Assembly: GCF_032917945.1 (NCBI RefSeq)
Contig: NZ_CP136624.1
Coordinates: 496,001-560,000, forward strand
Direction: 5' to 3'
DNA: 64,000 nt
Source: Bradyrhizobium sp. sBnM-33
GTDB lineage: Bacteria; Pseudomonadota; Alphaproteobacteria; Rhizobiales; Xanthobacteraceae
Part shown: in pieces, positions 25,084-34,028 of the stretch
Position numbering within the stretch: the stretch's first letter is position 1
Layout of the letters: each line of letters begins with the position of its first letter
Translations under genes and position numbers: made by a program
Notes under the pieces: generated by a model
Told to the model about the DNA's origin: nothing
The model's database searches: none
The model's input: only the letters and a program-made list of their open reading frames with translations

Positions 25084-25890
25084 ATGGGAAACGCCTACGA
25101 AATCTACGCCCTGCGCTATGCGACGATGTCGCCGCGCACTCCCCATTTGAATTTTCTGATCCCCGATCCGCACGAAACCACGGCGCAGGATCTGGATTAT
25201 TTCGTCTGGCTGATTAGAGGGGGCGGCCGAGACATTCTGGTCGACACCGGCTTCAACGCCGAGGAAGCCAAGGCGCGTTCGCGCAAACTCACGCTCAATC
25301 CGGTCGATGCGCTGGCGGATTTCGGCGTCGCTGCCGACACGATTCGTGACGTGGTCGTCACCCATCTACATTACGACCATGCCGGCAATCTCGATCGCTT
25401 CCCGAACGCGCGGTTTCATCTGCAGGACCGCGAGATGAGCTACGCGACCGGGCGCTGCATGTGCAACGGCATGCTGCGGCACCCGTTTTCGGTCGAGCAC
25501 GTCACCACCATGGTGCGCCACGTCTATGGCGAGCGCGTCACTTTTCATTCCGGCGACGGCGATGTCGCCCCCGGCGTGACCGTGCATCGCGTCGGCGGCC
25601 ATTCCGATGGGTTGCAGGTGGTGCGCGTGGAAACCGCGCGCGGACCGGTGGTGCTGGCGTCCGACGCTGCGCATTACTACGCCAATCTGCACAAGCGCAG
25701 CCCGTTTCCGATTGTCTACAATGTCGGCGACATGGCGCAGGGCTGGGAGATTGTCGAGCGGCTGGCCGGCCATCCCGACCGTTTCATTCCCGGCCACGAT
25801 CCGATCGTGAGCGAGATTTACCCGCGCGCCAGCGACAAAGTCGATGCGTTCGCGCTGCACCTGGCGCCATCACGCTCGTTCGCAAAATAG
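25084..25890 (+). CDS. Metallo-beta-lactamase-fold hydrolase (AHL-lactonase-like family)
   Basis: This is a 268-aa MBL-fold enzyme. The zinc motif THLHYDHAGN is intact (HxHxDH, residues 94-99). Later ligands are seen in VGGHSDG, LASDAAHYY and IPGHDP. Overall layout resembles the N-acyl-homoserine-lactonase subfamily (YFVWLIRGGGRDILVDTGF), although many members of this group are not AHL-active. It heads a likely three-gene unit with a dehydrogenase (12-bp gap) and RidA (12-bp gap), which suggests metabolism of a small lactone, amide or imine-forming compound rather than quorum quenching. ATG 25084 is used; GTG 25075 is possible. A Crp-like box lies upstream. Confidence 0.82.
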   Translation: MGNAYEIYALRYATMSPRTPHLNFLIPDPHETTAQDLDYFVWLIRGGGRDILVDTGFNAEEAKARSRKLTLNPVDALADFGVAADTIRDVVVTHLHYDHAGNLDRFPNARFHLQDREMSYATGRCMCNGMLRHPFSVEHVTTMVRHVYGERVTFHSGDGDVAPGVTVHRVGGHSDGLQVVRVETARGPVVLASDAAHYYANLHKRSPFPIVYNVGDMAQGWEIVERLAGHPDRFIPGHDPIVSEIYPRASDKVDAFALHLAPSRSFAK

Positions 25891-25902
25891 CGGATAGTCG
25901 TG

Positions 25903-26784
25903 ATGTCAGCGTACAACACGATCGGCTTCATCGGTCTCGGCGTGATGGGCGAGCCGATCTGCCGCAATCTCGTGAAGAAGAGCGGCAGGCGCGTGCTTGC
26001 GTTCGATCTGTCGCCGGAGCCGCTGGCGCGGTTGCAGGCCGAGGGTGCGGAGGCCGCGACCTCCGTCGCCGATGTCGTCAGGCAAAGCGACTTGCTGTTC
26101 CTCTGCCTGCCGAGCGCGAAACATGTGCGCGCGGTGTTCGAGGGCGACGGTATCCTGAACAACATCCGCAGCGGTCAAGTCGTCGTCGATCTCGGTACAT
26201 CGTCAGTCGGCCAGACCCGTGAGTTTGCCAAGCTGCTGCAGGCCAAGGCTGCGTCCTGGGCGGACGCGCCGATCGCACGCACGCGCCAGGCGGCGCAGGA
26301 CGGCACGCTCAGCGTGATGGTGGGCGCGACGCCAGCGCTGTATGCCGGCATCGAGCCCGTGATCCGCTGCTTCGCCACTGATGTCACCCATTGCGGCGAC
26401 GTCGGCGCGGGGCAGGTGACGAAAATTCTCAACAACATGGTGCTGTTCGAGACCGTCAACGCGCTCGCCGAAGCGGTCGCCATCGCGAAGCATAACGGTA
26501 TCGATCCAAAGCTGTTGCTCGATACGCTTTCCAAGGGCTCGGCCGACAGTTTTGCCCTACGCAATCACGGCATGAAGGCGATCGTGCCGGGCAATTTTCC
26601 GGAGCGCGCGTTCTCGACCGAATATGCGCTGAAGGATTTGTCGTATGCGCTTGAGCTGGCGGCCGATGTGGGATTGAAAATCCGCGGCGCGGAGCTGGTC
26701 GGCACGATTCTACAGGAAGCGATCGATGCCGGCTCGGGGAATAGTTATTTTCCTGTCATCGCGAAACATATTGGCAGCCGCTAA
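25903..26784 (+). CDS. Beta-hydroxyacid dehydrogenase (3-hydroxyisobutyrate dehydrogenase family)
   Basis: This is a 293-aa protein with an N-terminal NAD(P)-binding Rossmann motif GFIGLGVMGEP. The substrate-loop equivalent DAPIARTRQAAQDGTLSVMVG and the catalytic-Lys helix GAGQVTKILNNM are present, followed by the all-helical C-terminal domain. Length is typical. The usual D-A-P-V-S-G-G loop is DAPIART, so the substrate may differ from hydroxyisobutyrate or tartronate semialdehyde. It sits 12 bp after the MBL gene and 12 bp before RidA in an apparent operon. ATG 25903 is used; GTG 25900 directly precedes it. Confidence 0.88.
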   Translation: MSAYNTIGFIGLGVMGEPICRNLVKKSGRRVLAFDLSPEPLARLQAEGAEAATSVADVVRQSDLLFLCLPSAKHVRAVFEGDGILNNIRSGQVVVDLGTSSVGQTREFAKLLQAKAASWADAPIARTRQAAQDGTLSVMVGATPALYAGIEPVIRCFATDVTHCGDVGAGQVTKILNNMVLFETVNALAEAVAIAKHNGIDPKLLLDTLSKGSADSFALRNHGMKAIVPGNFPERAFSTEYALKDLSYALELAADVGLKIRGAELVGTILQEAIDAGSGNSYFPVIAKHIGSR

Positions 26785-26796
26785 ACGGAGACAATC

Positions 26797-27141
26797 ATGA
26801 TTCAACGTTTTCCCGGGCTTACGCCCACCCGTAGCCGTGCCGTCGCTCATGACGATCTGGTTTTCACGGTGGCAGTCGCACCGGACCCCGTCAGCCCCTC
26901 GATGTATGAGCAGAGCGTGAAGGCGCTCGCCCGAATCGACGAAAGCCTCGCACTGTGCGGGACGGACAAGAGCAAGATTCTCTCGGCCATCGTCTACATC
27001 ACCGACATCAAACGCAAGGGCGAGATGAACCGTGCCTGGGATGAATGGGTTGACATCAACAATCCGCCAATGCGCGCCTGCCTTGGTGTCGAACTCGAGC
27101 CACCGCATATCGTGGAGATCGTGGTGACAGCCGGGAAGTGA
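26797..27141 (+). CDS. RidA family (YjgF/YER057c/UK114) protein
   Basis: This is a 114-aa protein with the RidA fold pattern: SVKALARIDESLALCGTDKSKILSAIVYITDI, then NPPMRACLGVELEPPHIVEIVVTA. The conserved Arg that binds the imine carboxylate is in MRACL, and a Glu occupies the late VEI position. RidA proteins hydrolyse reactive enamine/imine intermediates. Here it is the last gene of a MBL-dehydrogenase-RidA unit, so it may clear an imine made in that pathway. GGAGA lies just before the ATG. Confidence 0.9.
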   Translation: MIQRFPGLTPTRSRAVAHDDLVFTVAVAPDPVSPSMYEQSVKALARIDESLALCGTDKSKILSAIVYITDIKRKGEMNRAWDEWVDINNPPMRACLGVELEPPHIVEIVVTAGK

Positions 27142-27165
27142 ACCTCGGCGCAACGCTCAATCCCG

Positions 27166-27693
27166 TCAGTAAGCTTCCTTCGCGTCCGCCTCCTCGCTGG
27201 TCTGCACCAAGTCGAGGCTGTCTTCGATCTTTCCCAGCAGCCGCGCGAAATCCTTGCGCTCCTGCGCGGACAGGCAGGAGAGAATCTCCTGTTCCCTGCG
27301 CAACAGGCGCGGGATCAGCTCCTCGTAGAGCGCTTCGCCCTTGCGCGTCAGTTGCAGGCGGAATTCCCGGCGGTCGTCCGCGTTCTCGACGCGCTCGATA
27401 ATCTCGCGCTTCATCAGCGAGGTGACGGCACGGCTGATGGTGGATTTGTGGGTACGGGTGCAGTGGGCGATGTATTGCGCGCTGCAGGCGTCGTGGCGGA
27501 AGCCGAGCGTTGCCAGCACACGCCATTCCGGAATGTCGAGCCCGTAACGGGCCGCGTATTCGGCCGAGAGCGCGGAACTGACCTCCGCCGCCAGTCGGTT
27601 GAGCCGGAACGGCACGAACTTGAAGAGGTCCAGTCGTGCGGCCCTTTTCGGCGCGCTCTCTTCCCGCGGACCGGCCGCCATTTCGCCTGACAT
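27166..27693 (-). CDS. MarR family regulator (probable control of the homogentisate cluster)
   Basis: This protein has about 175 aa. Its central winged helix (WRVLATLGFRHDACSAQYIAHCTRTHKSTISRAVTSLMKREIIERVENADDRREFRLQLT) ends in the classic D-x-R wing, and a long dimer helix follows. It is divergent from the FAD monooxygenase at 27819, with an extended dyad (27749-27776) between them. By position it is the likely repressor of the hmgA-containing unit, comparable to HmgR-type regulators; the effector is unknown. ATG 27693 lacks a strong binding site. TTG 27705, with GAGG six bases upstream, may be the real start. Confidence 0.85.
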   Translation of the reverse strand: MSGEMAAGPREESAPKRAARLDLFKFVPFRLNRLAAEVSSALSAEYAARYGLDIPEWRVLATLGFRHDACSAQYIAHCTRTHKSTISRAVTSLMKREIIERVENADDRREFRLQLTRKGEALYEELIPRLLRREQEILSCLSAQERKDFARLLGKIEDSLDLVQTSEEADAKEAY

Positions 27694-27748
27694 CGCTTTT
27701 GGCAAGAATCGCCTCGATTTGAGTTGACGCCGGACCCGGCCGGGAGTT

Positions 27749-27776
27749 TAAGATAGTTGCAGGTGAGACTAATTTA
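27749..27776. promoter_or_regulatory. MarR-type operator dyad
   Basis: The two halves are TAAnnTAGTnnCA and TGnnACTAnnTTA around a GG centre; 9 of 14 positions pair. It lies between the MarR gene and the monooxygenase start. TAGT..ACTA arms are typical of MarR-family operators. Confidence 0.5.
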
Positions 27777-27818
27777 GCAGGGTCGCAGGCCCTTGGCTAG
27801 TAACAGGGTTGAGGCCGC

Positions 27819-29432
27819 ATGGCGCTGACTAAAACCCAGTTCGGCTATCGTCGCCACTCCGACCAGGATCGGGCGGGCGCGAACATTACGGAACACGCTG
27901 TTGTCGTGGTCGGCGCAGGCCCGATCGGGCTATCGCTGGCGATCGATCTGGCACAGCGGGGGCAAGCGGTCGTGCTGCTCGACGATGCCGACCGGATCGG
28001 CGAGGGCTCGCGGGCGATCTGCTTCTCGAAACGCTCGCTGGAATTCTGGGACCGGCTCGGCATCGGCCAGCGCATGGTCGACAAGGGCGTGGTGTGGAGC
28101 GTCGGCAGGATCTTTCACGGCGATTCCCAGCTTTACCAGTTCAACCTGCTGCCGGAGGAGGGCCATAAGCGGCCGGCCTTCATCAACCTGCAGCAATTCT
28201 ACGCCGAGGCCTATCTCGTCGATCGCGTCGAGGAACTCCCCGAGATCGACCTGCGCTGGTGCAACAAGGTGACGGGGCTTGAGCCGCACAACGACCACGT
28301 GGCTTTGACGATTGAGACACCGGACGGTCCTTATCGGCTGAACGCGCAATATGTCATCGCCTGCGACGGCGCCCGGTCCTCGCTGCGAAAGATGGTGGGT
28401 GCCGAGTTTGCGGGCCAGGTATTCGAGGATCAGTTTCTGATCGCCGACGTCAAGATGACGGCCGCGTTCCCGACCGAGCGCTGGTTCTGGTTCGACCCGC
28501 CATTCCACGCCGGACGCTCCGCGCTGCTGCACAAGCAACCCGACGACATCTGGCGGATCGACCTGCAGCTCAGCCGGGATGCCGATCCGGCCGTGGAAAA
28601 GCGGCCGGAGAACGTGCGGCCGCGCATTGCGCGCATGCTCGGGCACGACAAGTTCGATTTCGAATGGATCTCGCTGTACAAATTCCAGTGCCGGAGAATG
28701 AACAAGTTCATCCATGGCCGGGTGATCTTTGCCGGCGATGCCGCGCATCAGGTCTCGCCATTCGGTGCCCGTGGCGCCAATTCCGGGCTCGAAGATGCGG
28801 AGAATTTGGCGTGGAAACTCGACCGCGTGCTGCGGGGAACCTCGCCCGAGGCGCTGCTCGAGAGCTATCACATCGAGCGCAGTGCTGCCGCCGATGAGAA
28901 CATCCGCGAATCTACCCGCTCGACCGACTTCATGGCGCCCAACTCCCATCAGGAGGCGCGGCTGCGCAAGGCGGTGCTGTCGCTCGCCAGGGAAACCGAG
29001 TTCGGCAAGCGCATGGTGAATGCGGGTCGTCTCTCGACGCCCTCGATCTATGAAACGCCGCTCTCGACCGCCGATGGCGACTCCTGGCGCAGCGGCCCGT
29101 GTCCCGGCGCCTCGATGCCGGACGCGCCGGTTGCAGGCCGGAGCGGCGAACCGATGTATCTCACCGCTGCTTTCATCGGGGCGGGAACGGGGTTCACGCT
29201 GCTGGAGTTTAGCAATGGTGTCGCGCCGGAGTTGCCTGAAGAAATAGCCACGATCCGGATTGGCGGCAAAGGCGGTCTGGCCGATTCTGCAGGTCTTGCT
29301 GCTAGGCGCTACGACGCCGAGCCTGGCACGGCCTATCTGCTGCGTCCCGATGGCTACGTCGCGGCGCGCTTTCGGCATCCGACCCGGGCGGCACTCGACG
29401 CCGCGCTCGCGCGTGCCGCCGGCCACAACTGA
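27819..29432 (+). CDS. FAD-dependent aromatic monooxygenase (PheA/TfdB-MhpA family)
   Basis: This is a 537-aa class A flavoprotein hydroxylase. The FAD dinucleotide motif VVVGAGPIGLSLA is at about residue 29, the middle CDGARSSLR is the DG motif, and VIFAGDAAHQVSPFGARGANSG is the GD motif. The C-terminal thioredoxin-like domain of the phenol-hydroxylase group is present but short. It heads the unit monooxygenase-DUF2783-MBL-hmgA and is divergent from a MarR gene. The context suggests hydroxylation of a phenylacetate-type compound to feed homogentisate, for example 3- or 4-hydroxyphenylacetate; this is inference. Confidence 0.85.
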   Translation: MALTKTQFGYRRHSDQDRAGANITEHAVVVVGAGPIGLSLAIDLAQRGQAVVLLDDADRIGEGSRAICFSKRSLEFWDRLGIGQRMVDKGVVWSVGRIFHGDSQLYQFNLLPEEGHKRPAFINLQQFYAEAYLVDRVEELPEIDLRWCNKVTGLEPHNDHVALTIETPDGPYRLNAQYVIACDGARSSLRKMVGAEFAGQVFEDQFLIADVKMTAAFPTERWFWFDPPFHAGRSALLHKQPDDIWRIDLQLSRDADPAVEKRPENVRPRIARMLGHDKFDFEWISLYKFQCRRMNKFIHGRVIFAGDAAHQVSPFGARGANSGLEDAENLAWKLDRVLRGTSPEALLESYHIERSAAADENIRESTRSTDFMAPNSHQEARLRKAVLSLARETEFGKRMVNAGRLSTPSIYETPLSTADGDSWRSGPCPGASMPDAPVAGRSGEPMYLTAAFIGAGTGFTLLEFSNGVAPELPEEIATIRIGGKGGLADSAGLAARRYDAEPGTAYLLRPDGYVAARFRHPTRAALDAALARAAGHN

Positions 29433-29441
29433 GGTTTCGTC

Positions 29442-29669
29442 ATGCCGCTGTCGACCAGTTCGAACTTTGCCAAGCCTGATGACGCGTTCCGCGCCATCGT
29501 CGAGGCGCATCGTGGGCTTAACGACGAGCAAAGCGCCGATCTCGATGCGGCTCTGGTTCTCATCCTCGCCAATCACATCGGCGACCTCGATGTGCTGAAG
29601 GAGGCGATTGCGCTCGCCGCCCGGCGCATGCTCGATGCGAGCCAGCAGCAACAGCAACAGCAGCAATAA
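29442..29669 (+). CDS. DUF2783-like small protein with poly-Gln tail
   Basis: This is a 75-aa mostly helical protein (NFAKPDDAFRAIVEAHRGLN, then DEQSADLDAALVLILANHIG). It resembles the DUF2783 family of small proteins found beside flavoprotein hydroxylases. It ends in eight Gln, encoded by a mixed CAG/CAA run (29643-29666) that could slip in replication. It lies 9 bp after the monooxygenase and 33 bp before the MBL-like gene. It may be an accessory of the hydroxylase, but this is unproven. Confidence 0.7.
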   Translation: MPLSTSSNFAKPDDAFRAIVEAHRGLNDEQSADLDAALVLILANHIGDLDVLKEAIALAARRMLDASQQQQQQQQ

Positions 29670-29702
29670 TTCGCGTCTTAAACGAAGTCAGGAATCGAAG
29701 TG

Positions 29703-30659
29703 ATGGCTAAAGGTTTTGCGTCCACTACGGATCTCACGGAGAAGAAGATCACCTTCTCCGAAATCGGCACCGATCTTTACGCGTTCACCGCCGAAGGCGA
29801 TCCGAACTCCGCGATCATCGTTGGCGACGACGGCTGCCTGGTGTTCGACGCCCAGGCGACGCCGGCGATTGCCAATAAAGTGATCGAGCGCGTTCGCACC
29901 GTCACCGACAAGCCGATCAAATATGTCGTGCTGTCGCATTATCACGCGGTGCGCGTGCTCGGCGCTTCCGCCTACAAGGCGCAGGGCATCGTGGCCTCGG
30001 CCGAAACCTACCGGCTGATCGAGGAGCGCGGCCAGCAGGATTGGGATTCCGAATATGGCCGTTTCCCGCGCCTGTTCCAGGATGCGGAGAGCATTCCCGG
30101 CCTGACCTGGCCGACGCTGACGTTTGAAGGCGAGATGTCGATCTATCTCGGCAAGCGCGAGGTGCGGCTGATGCAACTCGGCGCCGGGCATACGTCGGGC
30201 GACATCGTGGCCTGGGTGCCGGATGCCGAAGTGATGTTCTCGGGCGATCTCATCGAATATCACTCGGCCTGCTATTGCGGCGATGCGCATCTGCGCGAAT
30301 GGCCGATGACGCTGAATGAAATCCGCGCCTTCAACCCGAAGGCGATTGCGCCGGGCCGCGGCGACGCACTGAAGGGATTTTCGACCGGACGCGATGCGAT
30401 CGCGATGACGCGCGATTTTGTCACCACACTGTACGGCGCGGCGGAAAGCTCGGTCGCCAAGGGCCGCACGCTGAAAGAGACCTTTGCCGCGACGCGCGAG
30501 GTGATGGATCCCAAGTTTTCCAGTTTTGCGATTTACGAGCACTGCCTGCCGTTCAACGTCTCGCGCGCATTCGATGAAGCGTCCGGGATCGACGATCCCG
30601 TGATCTGGACCGACAAGCGCGACCAAGAAATGTGGGCCGCCCTGCAAGGAGGAGGATGA
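29703..30659 (+). CDS. MBL-fold protein with altered metal motif, homogentisate cluster
   Basis: This is a 318-aa MBL-fold protein. The metal motif reads [10 protein letters not shown], so the first two His are kept but the Asp-His pair of HxHxDH is Val-Arg. Later ligand sites remain ([10 protein letters not shown] and [10 protein letters not shown]). It may hold one metal or none. The gene is fourth in line from the MarR gene and runs directly into hmgA: its TGA (30657-30659) is two bases before the hmgA ATG. A role as a hydrolase or binding protein for a lactone/thioester of the homogentisate route is possible but not shown. ATG 29703 is used; GTG 29700 precedes it. Confidence 0.8.
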   Translation: MAKGFASTTDLTEKKITFSEIGTDLYAFTAEGDPNSAIIVGDDGCLVFDAQATPAIANKVIERVRTVTDKPIKYVVLSHYHAVRVLGASAYKAQGIVASAETYRLIEERGQQDWDSEYGRFPRLFQDAESIPGLTWPTLTFEGEMSIYLGKREVRLMQLGAGHTSGDIVAWVPDAEVMFSGDLIEYHSACYCGDAHLREWPMTLNEIRAFNPKAIAPGRGDALKGFSTGRDAIAMTRDFVTTLYGAAESSVAKGRTLKETFAATREVMDPKFSSFAIYEHCLPFNVSRAFDEASGIDDPVIWTDKRDQEMWAALQGGG

Positions 30660-30661
30660 CC

Positions 30662-32008
30662 ATGAATATCAACACCTCGCCTGATCAGATCGTTCGCAGC
30701 AGCGCACAACTGACGCCGGGCTACATGTCCGGTTTCGGCAACAGTTTTGAGACCGAGGCCTTGCCCGGCGCGCTGCCGATGGGCCGCAATTCGCCGCAGC
30801 GCTGCGCCTATGGGCTCTATGCCGAGCAATTGTCTGGCTCGCCCTTCACCGCGCCGCGCGGCAGCAATGAGCGCTCCTGGCTCTACCGCATCCGCCCGTC
30901 GGTGAAGCATTCCGGTCGCTTCGAAAAGGTCGATGCCGGGCTGTGGCGCACCGCGCCCTGCCATGAATACGAACTGCCGATCGCACAACTGCGCTGGGAT
31001 CCGGCGCCGATCCCGAAGGAAGACAAGACTTTCCTGCAGGGCGTGCAGACCATGACGACCGCTGGCGATGCCAACACCCAGGCCGGCATGGCCGCGCACG
31101 TCTATCTCATCACGAAGTCAATGGTCGATCAGCATTTCTACAATGCCGACGGCGAGATGATGTTCGTGGCGCAGCAGGGCAATCTGCGCCTCGTCACCGA
31201 GTTCGGCCGCATCGACATCGAGCCGGGCGAGATCGCAGTGATTCCACGCGGCGTGAAATTCCGGGTGGAGATTCCGAATGGACCTGCGCGCGGCTATCTC
31301 TGCGAGAATTACGGCGGCGCGTTCACGCTGCCGGAACGCGGGCCGATCGGCGCCAACTGCCTCGCCAACTCGCGCGACTTCCTGACGCCGGCGGCGGCGT
31401 ACGAGGACAAGGACACGCCGACCGAACTCTACGTGAAATGGGGCGGCTCGCTGTTCAAGACCACGCTGCCGCATTCGCCGATCGACGTGGTGGCGTGGCA
31501 CGGCAATTACGCACCCTACAAATACGATCTGCGCACCTTCTCGCCGGTCGGCGCCATCAGCTTCGACCATCCCGATCCCTCGATCTTCACGGTGCTGACC
31601 TCGCCGTCGGAAACCGCGGGTACTGCGAACATCGATTTCGTGATTTTCCCGGAGCGCTGGGCGGTCGCTGAAAACACCTTCCGCCCGCCCTGGTATCACA
31701 TGAACATCATGTCGGAGTTCATGGGCCTGATCTACGGCATCTATGACGCCAAGCCACAGGGCTTCGTTCCCGGCGGCATCTCGCTGCACAACATGATGCT
31801 GCCGCACGGCCCCGACCGCGAGGCCTTCGATCACGCCAGCAACAGCGAGCTGCAGCCGGTTAAGCTGACCGGCACCATGGCCTTCATGTTCGAGACGCGT
31901 TTCCCGCAGCGGGTAACCCAGCACGCGGCGACGTCGGCGACGCTGCAGGACGATTACGCCGATTGCTGGAAAGGACTTGAGAAGCGGTTCGATCCGAACA
32001 AGCCGTAG
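30662..32008 (+). CDS. hmgA: Homogentisate 1,2-dioxygenase
   Basis: This is a 448-aa protein and a full-length match to the family. It cleaves the ring of homogentisate with O2 to give maleylacetoacetate. The opening [34 protein letters not shown] and SWLYRIRPS are family hallmarks. The iron site is seen in [18 protein letters not shown] (His and Glu) and [11 protein letters not shown] (His). The start is ATG 30662, at proper distance from AAGGAGG; an ATG at 30656 sits too close to it. It is translationally close to the MBL-like gene upstream. fahA follows after a 200-bp gap filled by a palindromic repeat. No maleylacetoacetate isomerase gene lies between them. Confidence 0.97.
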   Translation: MNINTSPDQIVRSSAQLTPGYMSGFGNSFETEALPGALPMGRNSPQRCAYGLYAEQLSGSPFTAPRGSNERSWLYRIRPSVKHSGRFEKVDAGLWRTAPCHEYELPIAQLRWDPAPIPKEDKTFLQGVQTMTTAGDANTQAGMAAHVYLITKSMVDQHFYNADGEMMFVAQQGNLRLVTEFGRIDIEPGEIAVIPRGVKFRVEIPNGPARGYLCENYGGAFTLPERGPIGANCLANSRDFLTPAAAYEDKDTPTELYVKWGGSLFKTTLPHSPIDVVAWHGNYAPYKYDLRTFSPVGAISFDHPDPSIFTVLTSPSETAGTANIDFVIFPERWAVAENTFRPPWYHMNIMSEFMGLIYGIYDAKPQGFVPGGISLHNMMLPHGPDREAFDHASNSELQPVKLTGTMAFMFETRFPQRVTQHAATSATLQDDYADCWKGLEKRFDPNKP

Positions 32009-32011
32009 TCC

Positions 32012-32172
32012 TACCCTCCCCTGGAGGGGGAGGGTCGACGCGCGTGCAACGCGCGGCGGGGCGGGGTGAAGGTCCATCCGCTCGAACAGTGCCCGAGTTG
32101 AGAGATCACCCCACCCCGTCTCATATTTCGCTGCGCTCAATATGAGCCGACCCTCCCCCTCCAGGGGAGGGT
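32012..32172. repeat. Palindromic repeat between hmgA and fahA
   Basis: The ends ACCCTCCCCTGGAGGGGGAGGG and its complement enclose GGGGTG..CACCCC and a CAGTGCCCGAGTTGAGAG core. The same element, core included, occurs at 41246-41412. It may stop or attenuate transcription into fahA. Confidence 0.8.
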
Positions 32173-32216
32173 CAAAGAAACCGCCTCAGCGATATTCAGG
32201 CCACATCGAGAAAACC

Positions 32217-33488
32217 ATGCCCCATCCCAACGACCGCAAGCTCCGCTCCTTCATCGACGTCGCGCCTGATTCGCATTTCCCGATTCAGAATCTCCCCTAC
32301 GGCGTGTTCTCCGCCCAGGACGGGCTCGCCCCGCGTGTCGGCGTCGCGATTGGCGAGTACGTGCTCGATCTCTGGCAACTCGCGCAGGACTGCCGCTTCG
32401 ATGTCGTCGAGCCGGCGGTGTTCGCCGCGCCGCAGCTCAACCCGTTCATGGCGCTGGGGCCAAAGGTCTGGTCGAGCACGCGGGCGCGGATCAGTGAGCT
32501 GTTGCGGGCTGATCATCCTGAGCTCCGCGACAACGAAGCCTTGCGCCAGCGCGCGCTGGTGCCGATGGCGGATGTGAAGTTGCACATGCCGTTCGCGGTC
32601 TCCGGTTACACCGATTTTTATTCGTCCAAGGAGCACGCCACCAATGTCGGCGTGATGTTCCGCGGCAAGGACAACGCGCTACAGCCGAACTGGCTGCACA
32701 TGCCGATCGGTTACAACGGCCGCGCCTCGACGGTCGTCGTCAGCGGCACGCCGGTACGCCGGCCGCGCGGGCAGTTGAAGCCGCCGAGCGCTGATGTGCC
32801 GAGCTTTGGGCCTTGCAAGCGGCTCGATTTCGAGCTCGAGATGGGCGTCGTGGTCGGCCAGCCGTCGGTCATGGGCGAAATGCTCACCGAGAAACAGGCC
32901 GAAGAGATGATCTTCGGTTTCGTCATTCTGAACGACTGGAGCGCGCGCGACATTCAGCAGTGGGAATATGTGCCGCTGGGGCCGTTCCAGGCCAAGGTGT
33001 TTGCGACATCAATCAGCCCGTGGGTGGTGACGCGCGAGGCGCTGGAGCCGTTCCGTCTTCATGGCCCTGTGCAGGAGCCGAAGCCGCTGCCGTACTTGCA
33101 GCAGACGCAGCCGAACAATTACGACATGACGCTGGAGGTGGACTTGCGCGCCGCGCCGATGAACGCGCCAAAAAATATCAGCCGCACCAATTTCAAATAC
33201 ATGTACTGGTCGTCGGTGCAGCAGCTCGTGCACCATGCGTCTTCAGGCTGCGCCATGAATGTCGGCGATCTCTTAGGCTCCGGCACCATCTCCGGTCCGG
33301 AGAAGGACCAGCGCGGCAGCCTCTTGGAGATAAGCTGGAACGGCACCGAGCCGGTCGAGTTGGCCGAGGGCATGAAGCGCTCGTTCCTGGAAGATGGCGA
33401 CTCGCTCGTGATGCGCGGCTGGTGCCAGGGCGACGGCTATCGCGTCGGGTTTGGCGAGGTCGAGGGAACGATTTTGGCGGCGGGGTAG
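32217..33488 (+). CDS. fahA: Fumarylacetoacetase
   Basis: This is a 423-aa protein of the long FAH type. It hydrolyses fumarylacetoacetate to fumarate and acetoacetate. The N-terminal SH3-like domain starts SHFPIQNLPYGVFS. The catalytic domain has DFYSSKEHATNVGVMFRG, WLHMPIGYNGRAST, ELEMGVVVG and FGFVILNDWSARDIQ, which supply the metal (Asp/Glu) ligands and active-site His. ATG 32217 is chosen over the long open frame from 32142, which lies in repeat DNA. It completes the homogentisate route except for an isomerase, not seen in the window. Confidence 0.96.
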   Translation: MPHPNDRKLRSFIDVAPDSHFPIQNLPYGVFSAQDGLAPRVGVAIGEYVLDLWQLAQDCRFDVVEPAVFAAPQLNPFMALGPKVWSSTRARISELLRADHPELRDNEALRQRALVPMADVKLHMPFAVSGYTDFYSSKEHATNVGVMFRGKDNALQPNWLHMPIGYNGRASTVVVSGTPVRRPRGQLKPPSADVPSFGPCKRLDFELEMGVVVGQPSVMGEMLTEKQAEEMIFGFVILNDWSARDIQQWEYVPLGPFQAKVFATSISPWVVTREALEPFRLHGPVQEPKPLPYLQQTQPNNYDMTLEVDLRAAPMNAPKNISRTNFKYMYWSSVQQLVHHASSGCAMNVGDLLGSGTISGPEKDQRGSLLEISWNGTEPVELAEGMKRSFLEDGDSLVMRGWCQGDGYRVGFGEVEGTILAAG

Positions 33489-33517
33489 GCGTCCTTTGTG
33501 GAATGACGTCCTCTCCT

Positions 33518-33604
33518 CGTCATTGCGAGGAGCGAAGCGACGAAGCAATCCATCTCTCCTCATCTGCGGCGGGATGGATTGCTTCGCTTCGCTCGCAATG
33601 ACGC
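33518..33604. repeat. Palindromic repeat (CGTCATTGCGAGG family)
   Basis: Arms CGTCATTGCGAGGAGCGAAG and GCTCGCAATGACG with GCAATCCATC/GATGGATTGC inside. It sits where fahA and the DUF1272 gene converge. Related copies are at 35848-35926 and 44457-44490, with a decayed partial copy near 373-405. Confidence 0.8.
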
Positions 33605-33611
33605 GGATGGT

Positions 33612-33923
33612 TCAGCGCTCCTCAGGCCGGATATCCTTCAGCCTCGCCGAATGCGCCGCGATGTCTTCCAGCGGGTACTTCAAATGCACCCGCTTGTCCG
33701 ACGGCGGATGCTTCGTCACGCACACGCCCGGTCGGCGCTCGGTCGCAGGCCGGATCGGCCGCCGCTCAAAACCGCCGCCGCAGTTCGGGCAGACATTGTG
33801 CAGCTTGGTCTCCACGCAATCCGCGCAGAACGTACATTCATACGAGCAGATTCGCGCGTCGATCGCATTCGGCGGCAGGTCCTTGTCGCAATATTCGCAG
33901 TTCGGCCGGAGTTGCAGTGCCAT
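33612..33923 (-). CDS. DUF1272 zinc-ribbon-like protein
   Basis: This is a 103-aa Cys-rich protein. Four CxxC-type pairs are visible: CEYC, CSYECTFC, CADC and CPNC (about residues 9-52). It begins MALQLRPNCEYCDKDLPP, as usual for DUF1272. The spacing suggests two structural zinc sites. The C-terminal tail (PGVCVTKHPPSDKRVHLKYP) is longer than in the shortest members. Function is unknown. The start ATG 33923 has GAGACGAG upstream and matches the family start. Confidence 0.85.
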   Translation of the reverse strand: MALQLRPNCEYCDKDLPPNAIDARICSYECTFCADCVETKLHNVCPNCGGGFERRPIRPATERRPGVCVTKHPPSDKRVHLKYPLEDIAAHSARLKDIRPEER

Positions 33924-34028
33924 GCTCGTCTCATGCTGTGATTCCCAAGGGATCATCGCAAATCAGCCGGAAAACGCGAATGACGAATTTCCCTCGAATT
34001 GCGCCATGCAGCAAAACGATGGGGCTTC

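Noticed and set aside
25084..25890. Firm call as a quorum-quenching AHL lactonase
   Set aside because: Only the general MBL motif and overall similarity are visible. The operon context (dehydrogenase, RidA) fits small-molecule catabolism better.
27930..29666. 578-codon open frame on the minus strand
   Set aside because: It is antisense to the FAD monooxygenase and DUF2783-like genes, both of which have clear motifs.
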